64,000 nucleotides of DNA, taken from assembly GCA_964229355.1 (NCBI GenBank), contig CAXRDE010000004.1:124001-188000 (forward strand), in the 5' to 3' direction. Of the stretch, positions 50,819 through 59,439 are shown one piece after another. The stretch is from CAXRDE01 sp964229355. GTDB lineage: Bacteria; Cyanobacteriota; Sericytochromatia; UBA7694. The notes under the pieces were generated by a model that saw nothing but the letters and a program-made list of their open reading frames with translations, was not told the DNA's origin and did no database searches. How positions within the stretch are numbered: the stretch's first letter is position 1; each line of letters opens with the position of its first letter. The position numbers and the translations under genes are program-made.

Positions 50819-51841
50819 ATGCCCAATATTAATCAACGTGTTCAAGGCCTGAATAGCGATGTAACCCAGGCGCTCAACGCCGTGAGCAATAAGCAGAACG
50901 TCACGGTAGACGAAGTGCGCAATATTCGCACCGCCATTCTCAAAGACGGTACCATTGACGATGCTGAACAAGATTTAATTGATGAGCTGACGGAAGACAA
51001 CGCCAAAGGGATTCAAGTGGGAGGCCAGGGCAGTGCCACTCCCACGATTCAGCTGGATGCTTTAAACGATGAAGGACAAGATGCGCTGGGTATTTCACTG
51101 TTTGCCCTGGGTAAACGCAAGGCGGAGCTGGCTTTAAGTGGTACAAAAGCAGTGCTAACACAGGTCTATGACGATGCGCGAGAAGAATTGGGCGAACTCA
51201 AAGACACCATGGGTACAAAATTTGACGAGTGGATGGCAGAGGGCACCGCTTATATGAAAGAGCTGTTTACCTTTCAGTATGGTGAAGGTACAGAATCTGA
51301 GCGTCAGGCCAATTGCGGCCCTGCATCAGCCTCTATGATTATTAAGAATCTGGGTATTGAGCCCCCCTCGTTGCAAGAGTTACGCAAAATGACAGGCGCG
51401 CCGACGGGCAACCGAAGAGGTGCCTTTGCCATGTCAAAAGAGCAATTGGCCAGTGCCGTGGTCAAAACCGCCCAAAAATACGGTTTAGAAGTGACCCCCA
51501 AAATTGAAGGTTTACCCACCAACGCGGATCAAGCGCTGGCTAAAATTAAAGCCAGGTTAGACGCCGGTGAAAAAGTGGTCTTGCTCAGCAGCAACCTCGC
51601 AGTTCAGAGTGGCAATGCTGGAAAAGGCCACTATGTGGTGGTTAAAGAAGTATTGCCAGATGGCTCCATTGTCGTTGATGACCCACAACGCTCTCCCGAG
51701 CGAGGGGGGTTGGGACGCACCCATACCAAAGCTGAATTTGCGAATGGTCTGAATCGTCGCGCCAATCGCTTTGGACGCGACAATAGCATCATTACCTTCA
51801 AAGCTCCTGAAGTGGCACCCCTGACGCCCACGGTTTCATGA
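50819..51841 (+). CDS. C39-like papain-fold cysteine peptidase, first of pair
   Basis: A 340-residue protein. Residues 1-60 form a helical domain with an EF-hand-like turn (LKDGTIDDAEQDLIDEL); 80-160 are linker; the C-terminal domain is peptidase C39-like with nucleophile Cys166 in ANCGPASASM, His271 in GKGHYVVVK and Asp288 in VVDDPQ. There is no signal peptide and no transporter domain, unlike bacteriocin-processing C39 exporters. The substrate is unknown. A second enzyme of the same type is coupled as ATGA. AAAGG precedes the start. Confidence 0.8.
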   Translation: MPNINQRVQGLNSDVTQALNAVSNKQNVTVDEVRNIRTAILKDGTIDDAEQDLIDELTEDNAKGIQVGGQGSATPTIQLDALNDEGQDALGISLFALGKRKAELALSGTKAVLTQVYDDAREELGELKDTMGTKFDEWMAEGTAYMKELFTFQYGEGTESERQANCGPASASMIIKNLGIEPPSLQELRKMTGAPTGNRRGAFAMSKEQLASAVVKTAQKYGLEVTPKIEGLPTNADQALAKIKARLDAGEKVVLLSSNLAVQSGNAGKGHYVVVKEVLPDGSIVVDDPQRSPERGGLGRTHTKAEFANGLNRRANRFGRDNSIITFKAPEVAPLTPTVS

Positions 51842-52878
51842 GCTCTATTCAATCGGGGTTTGGCCGCCAATTTCAGCAAGCCACTCAGGATCGGCACCTT
51901 GAAAAACAAGAGGCACGGTCTTTACAGGGAGCTTTGGCTCAAGAAAACCTGAGTCCTGAGGATCGACAGGCTTTGTCTAAGGTGGTTAAGCAGATCGAGA
52001 ACACCACTCACACGGGGCGACGTGTGTTTAGCAACGATCGCCTTTCGCCAAAAGAATATGCGCAGATCAGTGGTGCCTTAGGTAAACTGCAAAACACCCA
52101 GCTGGCCCAGGAAATCCGTGAAGCCACCCTGAATATGATTGCGGACCCACAGGAACGCAATGAAGCCCAGGCCCGTGCGCGCGGTGTCTTTAATCCCAAA
52201 GGGGTTCATTTTGGCCAAAAGCAAGCCAGTAATCCCTGGCATACCCGTCAATTTGCAGATTACGACGCCAAATACGGTGAAGGCAGTTATTTTAACGACC
52301 AGGCCAACAAGACTTCGTTAACGGGAGAGCGAGCCCGTCTGCATCAACAGGCAGGCTCCTCTTGTGGGCCCACCTGTACGCTGATGGTCTTGAAGTCCCA
52401 CGGCATGGCCGGCGATATTCAAGGCATCGGCGAGATGCGTGCTGCGATGAATCAAATTGACAAGCGCGTCAGTCCCCATAAGGGAGCGATTGATCCCGAG
52501 CCCATTGCAAAAAGTTTGACCCGTTTGTCGAAGGGGCAATTGCAAGCTACCGTTCACCGTGAAAAAGTGGAGGGTATGGCCAATGCAGAGGATATGTTGC
52601 AACGCATGAAGCGCGATTTGGATCAGGACAAATCGGTGATTTTATTGACCCAGTATATGGACAATAATCCTGAGACCATCGGCAACACAGGACACTATGT
52701 CGTGGTGACCGGGATTAACGCAGATAAGTCTTTGCAATTGGCAGACCCTTATAATCCCAACGCGTCGAGTCAGGTGTCTTTTGCGGAGTTTGAATCGGTG
52801 TTTAAGCACCGCCAGGCCTTTGGCAAATCCCAGGCCCAAAGCCGTCCCAATGCTTATATTGCGGTTTCTCGCCCTTAA
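51838..52878 (+). CDS. C39-like papain-fold cysteine peptidase, second of pair
   Basis: A 346-residue paralogue of the preceding protein in domain layout. The N-terminal 150 residues are helical with two turns that resemble the EF-hand-like element of its partner (ENLSPEDRQAL and NDRLSPKEYAQ). The peptidase domain has Cys176 in SSCGPTCTL, His286 in NTGHYVVVTG and Asp303 in LADPYNPN. There is no signal peptide. The two proteins differ too much to be a recent duplication, so they may have distinct substrates or form a heterodimer. Confidence 0.8.
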   Translation: MSSIQSGFGRQFQQATQDRHLEKQEARSLQGALAQENLSPEDRQALSKVVKQIENTTHTGRRVFSNDRLSPKEYAQISGALGKLQNTQLAQEIREATLNMIADPQERNEAQARARGVFNPKGVHFGQKQASNPWHTRQFADYDAKYGEGSYFNDQANKTSLTGERARLHQQAGSSCGPTCTLMVLKSHGMAGDIQGIGEMRAAMNQIDKRVSPHKGAIDPEPIAKSLTRLSKGQLQATVHREKVEGMANAEDMLQRMKRDLDQDKSVILLTQYMDNNPETIGNTGHYVVVTGINADKSLQLADPYNPNASSQVSFAEFESVFKHRQAFGKSQAQSRPNAYIAVSRP

Positions 52879-52891
52879 GCCTTCTGAGAGA

Positions 52892-52900
52892 TGTTAAAAT
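52892..52900 (+). promoter_or_regulatory. Extended -10 promoter for rtcB
   Basis: TGT precedes TAAAAT about 33 bases before the rtcB ATG. It lies just past the stop of the second peptidase gene, so rtcB can be expressed independently. Confidence 0.4.
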
Positions 52901-52933
52901 AGCCACAGTTTAAAACACGGTAGAAGGTGTGGC

Positions 52934-54163
52934 ATGAGCAATTATCTCTATTTAAACAATACCCAGGGCAAAGGTGTCAAAGCCTGGATCAAAGGCGTGG
53001 CTTTTGATGACAATACCCAGCAACAATTGCTCGAAACGGCCCAATTGCCCTTTATTTTTAAACACATTGCCGCCATGCCCGATTGCCACGTGGGCAAAGG
53101 CAGTACCGTGGGTTCGGTGATCCCCACCAAAGGCGCCATTATTCCCGCGGCCGTCGGGGTTGACCTGGGCTGCGGCATGGTGGCCACCCGCACCAGTTTA
53201 AAGGCAAAGGACCTGCCCGACGATTTAAAAGCCTTGCGCCTGGCTCTTGAAACGGTTTTGCCTGTGGGGCAAAGCGATTGGGATAAAGGCCTGTTTGCTC
53301 GCCAGGACGCACTCAGCCCCTATCGACAACGCGGTGAGCAAGCCTGGGATACGCTGGCTGCGGGATACGACAAGCTGGCTGAAAAATACCCGCAAATTTT
53401 AGCCAAACATCGCCACCCCGTGGCGCAAATGGGAACCCTGGGCGGCGGCAATCACTTTATTGAGCTGTGCTTAGATGAAGCGGATCAGGTATGGTTGATG
53501 CTGCACAGTGGCTCTCGGGGCATCGGCAATCGCATTGGTTCGTATTTTATTCAACATGCCCGCCGGGAAATGGAGCGCTTGTTTGTGCAATTGCCCAACC
53601 GTGATTTGGCCTATTTGGCCGAGGGCAGTGAAGATTTTGACGACTATGTGCAGTCAGTGGAATGGGCGCAGCACTATGCCTTTAAAAACCGTGAGGTCAT
53701 GCTGGACAATGCCCTGGCCATGTTGCGGCAGCATCTACCCCCTTTTGAAATTGAGGCTGAAGCGGTGAACTGCCATCACAATTACATCAGCCGTGAACAC
53801 CACAGCGGTGAAAACATTTGGGTGACCCGCAAAGGTGCCATTCGGGCCCGCGAAGGTGAACTGGGCATTATTCCCGGCTCAATGGGGGCTAAAAGTTTCA
53901 TTGTGCGGGGCAAAGGCAACGACGAGAGTTTTCACTCGTGCAGCCACGGTGCCGGGCGTATTATGTCCCGTACCGCAGCCCGCAAACATTTTACCCTCGA
54001 AGATCATCACCAGGCCACTGCAGGGGTGGAATGCCGCAAAGACGAAGGGGTGTTAGATGAAACCCCCGGTGCTTACAAAGACATTGATGCGGTCATGGCT
54101 GCACAGCAGGATTTGGTAGATATCGTACACACATTGAAGCAGGTTTTATGTATCAAAGGTTAA
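52934..54163 (+). CDS. rtcB: RNA-splicing ligase RtcB
   Basis: RtcB joins 2',3'-cyclic phosphate and 5'-hydroxyl RNA ends using GTP and Mn2+. All hallmarks are present: AAMPDCHVGKG, GVDLGCGM, GTLGGGNHFIE, HSGSRGIGN, NCHHNY, PGSMGAKSFIV and the nucleophile His338 in SHGAGR. At 409 residues it is the short bacterial form. Neither rtcA, rtcR nor archease is adjacent. It overlaps the downstream SLH protein gene by 16 bases. In other bacteria it repairs damaged tRNA or rRNA. Confidence 0.97.
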   Translation: MSNYLYLNNTQGKGVKAWIKGVAFDDNTQQQLLETAQLPFIFKHIAAMPDCHVGKGSTVGSVIPTKGAIIPAAVGVDLGCGMVATRTSLKAKDLPDDLKALRLALETVLPVGQSDWDKGLFARQDALSPYRQRGEQAWDTLAAGYDKLAEKYPQILAKHRHPVAQMGTLGGGNHFIELCLDEADQVWLMLHSGSRGIGNRIGSYFIQHARREMERLFVQLPNRDLAYLAEGSEDFDDYVQSVEWAQHYAFKNREVMLDNALAMLRQHLPPFEIEAEAVNCHHNYISREHHSGENIWVTRKGAIRAREGELGIIPGSMGAKSFIVRGKGNDESFHSCSHGAGRIMSRTAARKHFTLEDHHQATAGVECRKDEGVLDETPGAYKDIDAVMAAQQDLVDIVHTLKQVLCIKG

Positions 54164-54948
54164 AACACACGCTTGTGGCAGGGGCTGCCCTAAGCGCTGT
54201 CTGGCATCTTTCTGGCCCGAGTTGGGCTGCCGAGCCCATCGATTTAAAATGGCATGAGGCAAGCCCTGAGCAGCGTTTGCGGGTGGAGCAAGCCGTCGAT
54301 ACGTATGGCTTGTTCGACATTTACCCTGACAAGACCTTTCGCGGTCAGCGCGCTTTTACCCGTTATGAGCTGGCCGATGCGCTCGCACGTTTACAGGCTC
54401 ATCTGAATAAAACCTACAAGGTGCCCGTACAGGTCGAACCGCGTATGGCCGCTGCCCTGTTGGCTTATGCGGAGCCCACCGGCGATATCCCCCGTCGTCA
54501 CTGGGCGCTTCAGGCCGTATTGCAAAACCTTTCGACGGGTGTTTTACAAGCCTCTCCACGCGCTTTGCAGTTCCGGGGCCTCGAACAGGTGTCACACCAG
54601 GAGTTAGCCTTTGCGGTTTACCGGGTGCTGGACTGGTTACAGGTGTTTCCAGAAGCTCAGGCCAAAGCCCAGGCGCCTCAGGACGCCATTGACGCGTTGC
54701 AAGCTTTAGATCTTTTACCCGCTGAAAGCCGACGCAACCCACGGGCAATGGCCACCCGTTACGATTTGGCTATTGTGCTGGTCAATACCTTGCGTCACCT
54801 CGAAGAAGTGGCCAAAACCCGTTCCCTTGTGCCTCGGGTGGTGGTGCCCACCTTACCGACAACGCCCGATCTGCAGAAGCCGCAGCGTCCCGATGGGCGT
54901 CGTGCCCCGGTGTACTATTTGCCCTGGCGGCCGGTGGCGAGCCCATGA
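54148..54948 (+). CDS. Exported S-layer-homology-like protein
   Basis: A 266-residue protein with a signal peptide (cleavage near SWAAE). It has an SLH-like motif (DTYGLFDIYPDKTFRGQRAFTRYELADALA in segments, about 51-80) and a second, degenerate repeat in the C-terminal half (ALDLLPAE, then MATRYDLAIVLVN). SLH domains anchor proteins to secondary cell-wall polymers or peptidoglycan. The start lies inside rtcB, overlapping by 16 bases behind GCAGG, so it is translationally coupled to an RNA ligase with no evident functional link. Confidence 0.7.
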   Translation: MYQRLKHTLVAGAALSAVWHLSGPSWAAEPIDLKWHEASPEQRLRVEQAVDTYGLFDIYPDKTFRGQRAFTRYELADALARLQAHLNKTYKVPVQVEPRMAAALLAYAEPTGDIPRRHWALQAVLQNLSTGVLQASPRALQFRGLEQVSHQELAFAVYRVLDWLQVFPEAQAKAQAPQDAIDALQALDLLPAESRRNPRAMATRYDLAIVLVNTLRHLEEVAKTRSLVPRVVVPTLPTTPDLQKPQRPDGRRAPVYYLPWRPVASP

Positions 54949-54958
54949 TCGGGTTCCC

Positions 54959-55252
54959 ATGAAACTTAAACCGTATATTCAGGCTGAAGTGAATCTGGCC
55001 CGTGCGGCTCAGCGCGAAAAGTTCTGGGCCCTGGCGGCCTTGCGTTATGAACGGGCCCTGTTGCTGGCGCGGGGCAACCCGCGCCAGCAAGCCTTTGTGC
55101 ATTACCGCATGAGTTGGTTTTGGCTCAAGCAGCGCTGCTTCCTGCAAGCGCGTCAAAGTTTTACCGCGGGCAATCAGCGGGTGTTTAAAACTTCAGTGCC
55201 GCCAATACACCCGCTACCACGCCAATCACGCCCCCCAGTGCCCCGTACATAA
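54959..55252 (+). CDS. Small DUF3703-like protein, uncertain
   Basis: A 97-residue open frame 10 bases after the SLH gene. Its N-terminal 60 residues (VNLARAAQREKFWALAALRYERALLL, then HYRMSWFWLKQR) resemble DUF3703 proteins. The last 22 codons overlap the convergent DUF445 gene by 68 bases and look random, so the protein may be truncated or frameshifted. The ribosome binding site is poor (GGG). Confidence 0.4.
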   Translation: MKLKPYIQAEVNLARAAQREKFWALAALRYERALLLARGNPRQQAFVHYRMSWFWLKQRCFLQARQSFTAGNQRVFKTSVPPIHPLPRQSRPPVPRT

Positions 55253-58200
55253 TCAAGGCCCGAAACACGGGCTGGGCAAAGTCAAACAAGGATTCAATGC
55301 GTTGGGGATTCATGGCCAACACCTGACGTCTGACGATGCCTTCAAAATCCACCGGCTCTAACAGCTCGCGGTTATTAATGCGCAGGCCGTCAATCAGGCT
55401 GTCAATGGCCAGATTCTCTAGCTCGACCTTGGTGTCGCTGGCAATGTTTTCGTTGAGCACGTCCACAAAGCCCACGGCCAGGGGCTTCATGTGTTCCCGC
55501 AAACTGTCCTGAAAGGCCATTGAGCGCTCACCGTGCTCCAGGGTTAAGACTTCAATGGTGTGTAAGGTGTCTTTTTCGAGCGCGGTATAGTCCAAAAACT
55601 CCGTAATTTGTCCCTGGCGTAGGGGCGCAAAGACCTCCGCACTGATCTGGGGCACCAAATGCTGTAAAGCGGGTGAAGCATAGAGCTCATTGAGGGTAAG
55701 GTGTAAGCTTTGTTTGAGGGCAAAGGCGGTGCGCTCATCGGTGCGCAAGGGGCGGGCCAACACCTGATAATTCAAGGCAAAATGCCCCAGTTGGGTGAGT
55801 TGTGCCAGCACCTGGCTTTGTTGGACTTGCAATTGCTGAGCCAAATGTTGACGTGTGGCTTCGACTTCAGGGGCAAAACGCTGAGAGAGATCCTCTAAGG
55901 AATACAGGTTGAGACTTTGCAACAGCGCTTGAATGTCCAATTGTTCTAAGAGTTCATCGATCATGTGGTCGGTGAGGGTGGTGAGCAGCTCAAACACGTA
56001 GGGGTGGGTCAGCACGTTTTCCCGTAAAATTTTCTGCATGACCCGCACTTCAAACAAATCCGGTGAAAGGCCCAGGTCGCTGAGGAGCAGTCCGGGAACT
56101 TCGTGGTTTAAGCGATCTTGCCACCATTGCTTGAGGCCGGTGGTGCGCTCCGCCAAAAAGGGCCCCAGTTTATGGTCCACCACCACATCCACCACTTTGA
56201 CCACGTCCTGACGAATGCCGCCGAAATTCACCAGCATGACCTCTAAAAAGCCCTGGCGCTGTACATCGCGCAGGACAGCTTTGGCCATGCGCTCTTTATT
56301 GCGGCTGGCCAATTCCAATAAATACCCACTTAACACATCAATCAGGGTATCGCTTTCCTGGCGTACCAGCTCTAGCAAATGCCCCTGCCACAATTCGCCC
56401 AGGCTTTGGCCTGAGTCCAACATATGGGACAGGGCCCGCTGCAGCAGCTTGTACAGTTCTTCTTGCAGGGGGTCGCCCTGAATCCATTGCAATAAATAGC
56501 GCACCAGCCCTGCTTTTGAGAAGGTTTCACCCGGTGTCAGGGTGGCCAATTGCAAGTTCAGATAGCCTTCCCAGCGCTGCGACAATTGCTGAATGCCCTG
56601 TTGGACCCGTTCTGGGTCTTCCACAAGTTGCAGCCCCTGGCTGTAGAGCACTTGCAGCAGCCCTTTGACAATGTCCTGTACACTGGCTACCCCCTCAGGC
56701 CCCAATTGCTCTTCCAGGGCATAGGGCTGACGCAGGGCCTGATCAAGCAGACGTTTCAGGGTGCGCTCCACAAGGGCCTGGCTGCCCAACAGCACCTGCT
56801 CCATTTCGTGTTGGAGGGCATCAAGGTCTTCAGGAGCCAGTTTGACTTCACGGGCTTCTTTGACCAATGAGGCGGCCACTTCGTGCCGCCACTGGTAGAG
56901 TTGCGCAAAGCCCATGTCCAAAATCAGGGGCGTGAGCAAGTCATAACTTTGGCGGGTGGCTTCACGAAAGCGCTGGTCCCAGGCAGCGTAGTCGTTTTGA
57001 GACACGACGCTTTTCATGACCCGTCGCCAGTGGTGATGGTAGCGCTCTAAAATATCCACCATGTTTTGCTTGGACAGCAATTTCTGGTCAATAAAACGGG
57101 CCATGCTCTCGGCCAGGGCCGCTTTGTTTTTGACAAAGACGCCGGGCGTAAAGGGCATGGGGCGGGCTTTGTCATGGGGGGCTTTGCGTTGCAAAAATAC
57201 GCCATAGCGGGCGTAATAGGGCTTAAAGAGCATGCGAATGGCCAGCCAGTTGGTGCCAATGCCCGTGAGGGCGTAGGTGAGTGGAAAAAACACCAGTGCT
57301 GGCCAGCCACTGGTGACCATGGGCAGGGGAGCGCTTAAAATACTTAACAGGCCGCCGACACCAGCCCCGAGTACAGCCCCGAGCACGGTAATGGGCTGGA
57401 GCTCATTGCCCATAAAGTCTTCCATTTCCTGGCGCATTTCGTCGTCGCTGAGGCGGGCAAAGCTCTCTTTGACGGTCTGGTAAATGCGGGTATCGAGCAA
57501 ACGGTGTTCACGCAGCAGCTCCACCATAAAGCCCACCAGCACTTCGCGGGCCGTTACGGCCACTTCTTCGCGTTCCGTGAGCTTAAAGAACACCTCCACC
57601 AATTGATCGTAGAGGGCTTCCATGTTCTCTTTTTCAAAAGCGTCTAAGAAATCATCCAGGCGCTGCTCATACAGGCGTCCCAGGGTATTCCACAAGGCGT
57701 CTTTAACGCCGGGCGTGATCAGGCTCTGCAAGGTGCGGTTGGACAAAATATCTGGCAGGTGCTGCTTCATTTTGTCCTGAATCAGACGCTGTAAGCCGCT
57801 GTGCTTGAGCCCCTTCAAAAGCCGCTGAATCCAGGTGTCCATGTGCTCATGGTGCAGCCATTCCGAGAACAATTGGTCTGCATAACGGTCCCAGACTTCC
57901 AGCACCAGGGTCACCATTTGCTCAGAGGCCTGGGGTAAGACCCGCCGCTCTAGCTGGGCTTTGACATAGGGGTAGACCACCTCTTTCCAGAGGGGCAAAA
58001 GATGCAGCGGCTGCAGCACCGAAAACGAGTCCAGTTTGCGTTGCAAGAGGGGGTCAAGCAGAGACACGTCAAAGCGGGGGGCATAGGCGTTGATGAGTTT
58101 TACCAGGGCGTGAGTCAGGGCAGTATAGTCCAGGGCATGATGCTCTAAGTAAGTAAAAACCTGACCAATAGAGGTGTTCTCCACAAAACGGTAAATCATC

Positions 58201-59357
58201 TCAATCAGTTCGGGCTGAGACTGGTTGGCGATTTGCTCCACTTCCTGCAGAATGTTCTCTACAATCTGGTAACGGCTTGAAATCTGGTCGTTGAACAGCG
58301 TTGCCGTCATGTGCTTCACCAAATTTTCGCTGCGCAAATGATCCTGAATGGCCGATTGCACCAGATCCTCTAAGGCCTGACGGTTGTTTTCGGCCCAGTC
58401 TTTGAGACGGTGTAATGCGGTGGGTAAATAGCGCTGTAACAGCTCGGCCACACGGGCTTCTAAGGTTTCATTGAGCAGGGCGGCCAGAGGCAATTCGAGC
58501 TTTTTGAGGACCTGAACCCCTTGTTCGAGCAATTCGGCCACCAGATGCTGGCCGCGCTCGGTGTTCAAAAAAGCCAGCAGGCGCTGTAAGATCTGTTGGG
58601 CAGGAGCGGATTCGGAAAGGGCTCCCAAAATTTCTGAGAGATTGCGTTGGCGCAATTGGGCTTCCAGTGACTCCAGCAGGTCTTCAAGTCCCAGGGCTTT
58701 GGCCAGGTGTTCCAGTTGCTGAAAGCCGTCGGCAGCCAAAAAGGCGTCTTCAATGCCTGTTAAACCCTGTTCGAGCAAGGCTTTCACGAGATCCCGCGAA
58801 AACAGATCCCGCAGTTTGAGTTCGCTGAGGGTTTCGTTCAGGTTTTCACCCAGGGCCAGATGGTGACATTCCAGGGTGTGAACCAGTCGATCCCAGATGG
58901 CATTAAAAATGCTCTGCATTTGGGCTTCACTCACTACGTCCTGAACCTGGATATGGCCGAAGAGAGCGCTAAAAGAGGCTTCCAGGACATCCTGGCGTCG
59001 TGACTTTAAAAAGCGCCGCAAATTGCTCAGGGTACGGCTATAGCCTTTGAGCTCTGAGGGGGTGTCAAATTGCTGAATCTGTTGCTTGAGGTGTTCACTC
59101 AAAATGCTGTGAATGAGGTTTTCAAAAGAACGCTTAAAGGCGGGCTTTTCAAATTCTTCGAGCAGGGTGTCGGGAGTAATCAGCTGTTCTTCTACCAACT
59201 GGCTCATGGACTTTTCGAGTTCGTCGCGACTTTTGATGACCTCTCCACCCCCAATAATGGGGTATTCGCGGAACAGCATGCGAATGGCCAGGGCATTTGT
59301 GATATACCCTACCGCGGCGCCAGTGGCGATGTTTGTGGCCAATAGAATCCAATCCAT
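55185..59357 (-). CDS. Giant double-DUF445 membrane protein
   Basis: A 1390-residue, largely helical protein. DUF445 family members usually have about 400 residues and one GYITNxLAIxMLF motif. Here the motif occurs twice: at the N-terminus (GYITNALAIRMLF, residues 17-29) and near residue 692 (GIGTNWLAIRMLFKPY), each after a membrane helix and followed by a Lys/Glu-rich segment (MSQLVEEQLI; MARFIDQKLLS). A final transmembrane helix ends the chain (GALGGVIGVVAGVLAAL). It looks like a tandem fusion forming a long helical membrane scaffold. Bacillus YheB-type members affect sporulation envelopes; the role here is unknown. No clear ribosome binding site. Confidence 0.85.
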   Translation of the reverse strand: MDWILLATNIATGAAVGYITNALAIRMLFREYPIIGGGEVIKSRDELEKSMSQLVEEQLITPDTLLEEFEKPAFKRSFENLIHSILSEHLKQQIQQFDTPSELKGYSRTLSNLRRFLKSRRQDVLEASFSALFGHIQVQDVVSEAQMQSIFNAIWDRLVHTLECHHLALGENLNETLSELKLRDLFSRDLVKALLEQGLTGIEDAFLAADGFQQLEHLAKALGLEDLLESLEAQLRQRNLSEILGALSESAPAQQILQRLLAFLNTERGQHLVAELLEQGVQVLKKLELPLAALLNETLEARVAELLQRYLPTALHRLKDWAENNRQALEDLVQSAIQDHLRSENLVKHMTATLFNDQISSRYQIVENILQEVEQIANQSQPELIEMIYRFVENTSIGQVFTYLEHHALDYTALTHALVKLINAYAPRFDVSLLDPLLQRKLDSFSVLQPLHLLPLWKEVVYPYVKAQLERRVLPQASEQMVTLVLEVWDRYADQLFSEWLHHEHMDTWIQRLLKGLKHSGLQRLIQDKMKQHLPDILSNRTLQSLITPGVKDALWNTLGRLYEQRLDDFLDAFEKENMEALYDQLVEVFFKLTEREEVAVTAREVLVGFMVELLREHRLLDTRIYQTVKESFARLSDDEMRQEMEDFMGNELQPITVLGAVLGAGVGGLLSILSAPLPMVTSGWPALVFFPLTYALTGIGTNWLAIRMLFKPYYARYGVFLQRKAPHDKARPMPFTPGVFVKNKAALAESMARFIDQKLLSKQNMVDILERYHHHWRRVMKSVVSQNDYAAWDQRFREATRQSYDLLTPLILDMGFAQLYQWRHEVAASLVKEAREVKLAPEDLDALQHEMEQVLLGSQALVERTLKRLLDQALRQPYALEEQLGPEGVASVQDIVKGLLQVLYSQGLQLVEDPERVQQGIQQLSQRWEGYLNLQLATLTPGETFSKAGLVRYLLQWIQGDPLQEELYKLLQRALSHMLDSGQSLGELWQGHLLELVRQESDTLIDVLSGYLLELASRNKERMAKAVLRDVQRQGFLEVMLVNFGGIRQDVVKVVDVVVDHKLGPFLAERTTGLKQWWQDRLNHEVPGLLLSDLGLSPDLFEVRVMQKILRENVLTHPYVFELLTTLTDHMIDELLEQLDIQALLQSLNLYSLEDLSQRFAPEVEATRQHLAQQLQVQQSQVLAQLTQLGHFALNYQVLARPLRTDERTAFALKQSLHLTLNELYASPALQHLVPQISAEVFAPLRQGQITEFLDYTALEKDTLHTIEVLTLEHGERSMAFQDSLREHMKPLAVGFVDVLNENIASDTKVELENLAIDSLIDGLRINNRELLEPVDFEGIVRRQVLAMNPQRIESLFDFAQPVFRALIMYGALGGVIGVVAGVLAALKF

Positions 59358-59406
59358 AATGCTAAAGGATACATCAGATCCACTATGGATTTGATGCCTT
59401 TTCTCC

Positions 59407-59412
59407 TATAAT
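59407..59412 (+). promoter_or_regulatory. Consensus -10 element for glnS
   Basis: A perfect TATAAT lies 27 bases before the glnS ATG, which follows AGAAGGAG. No well-spaced -35 is visible. Confidence 0.5.
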
Positions 59413-59439
59413 TGGTAAACACTTCAGAAGGAGCCCCCC

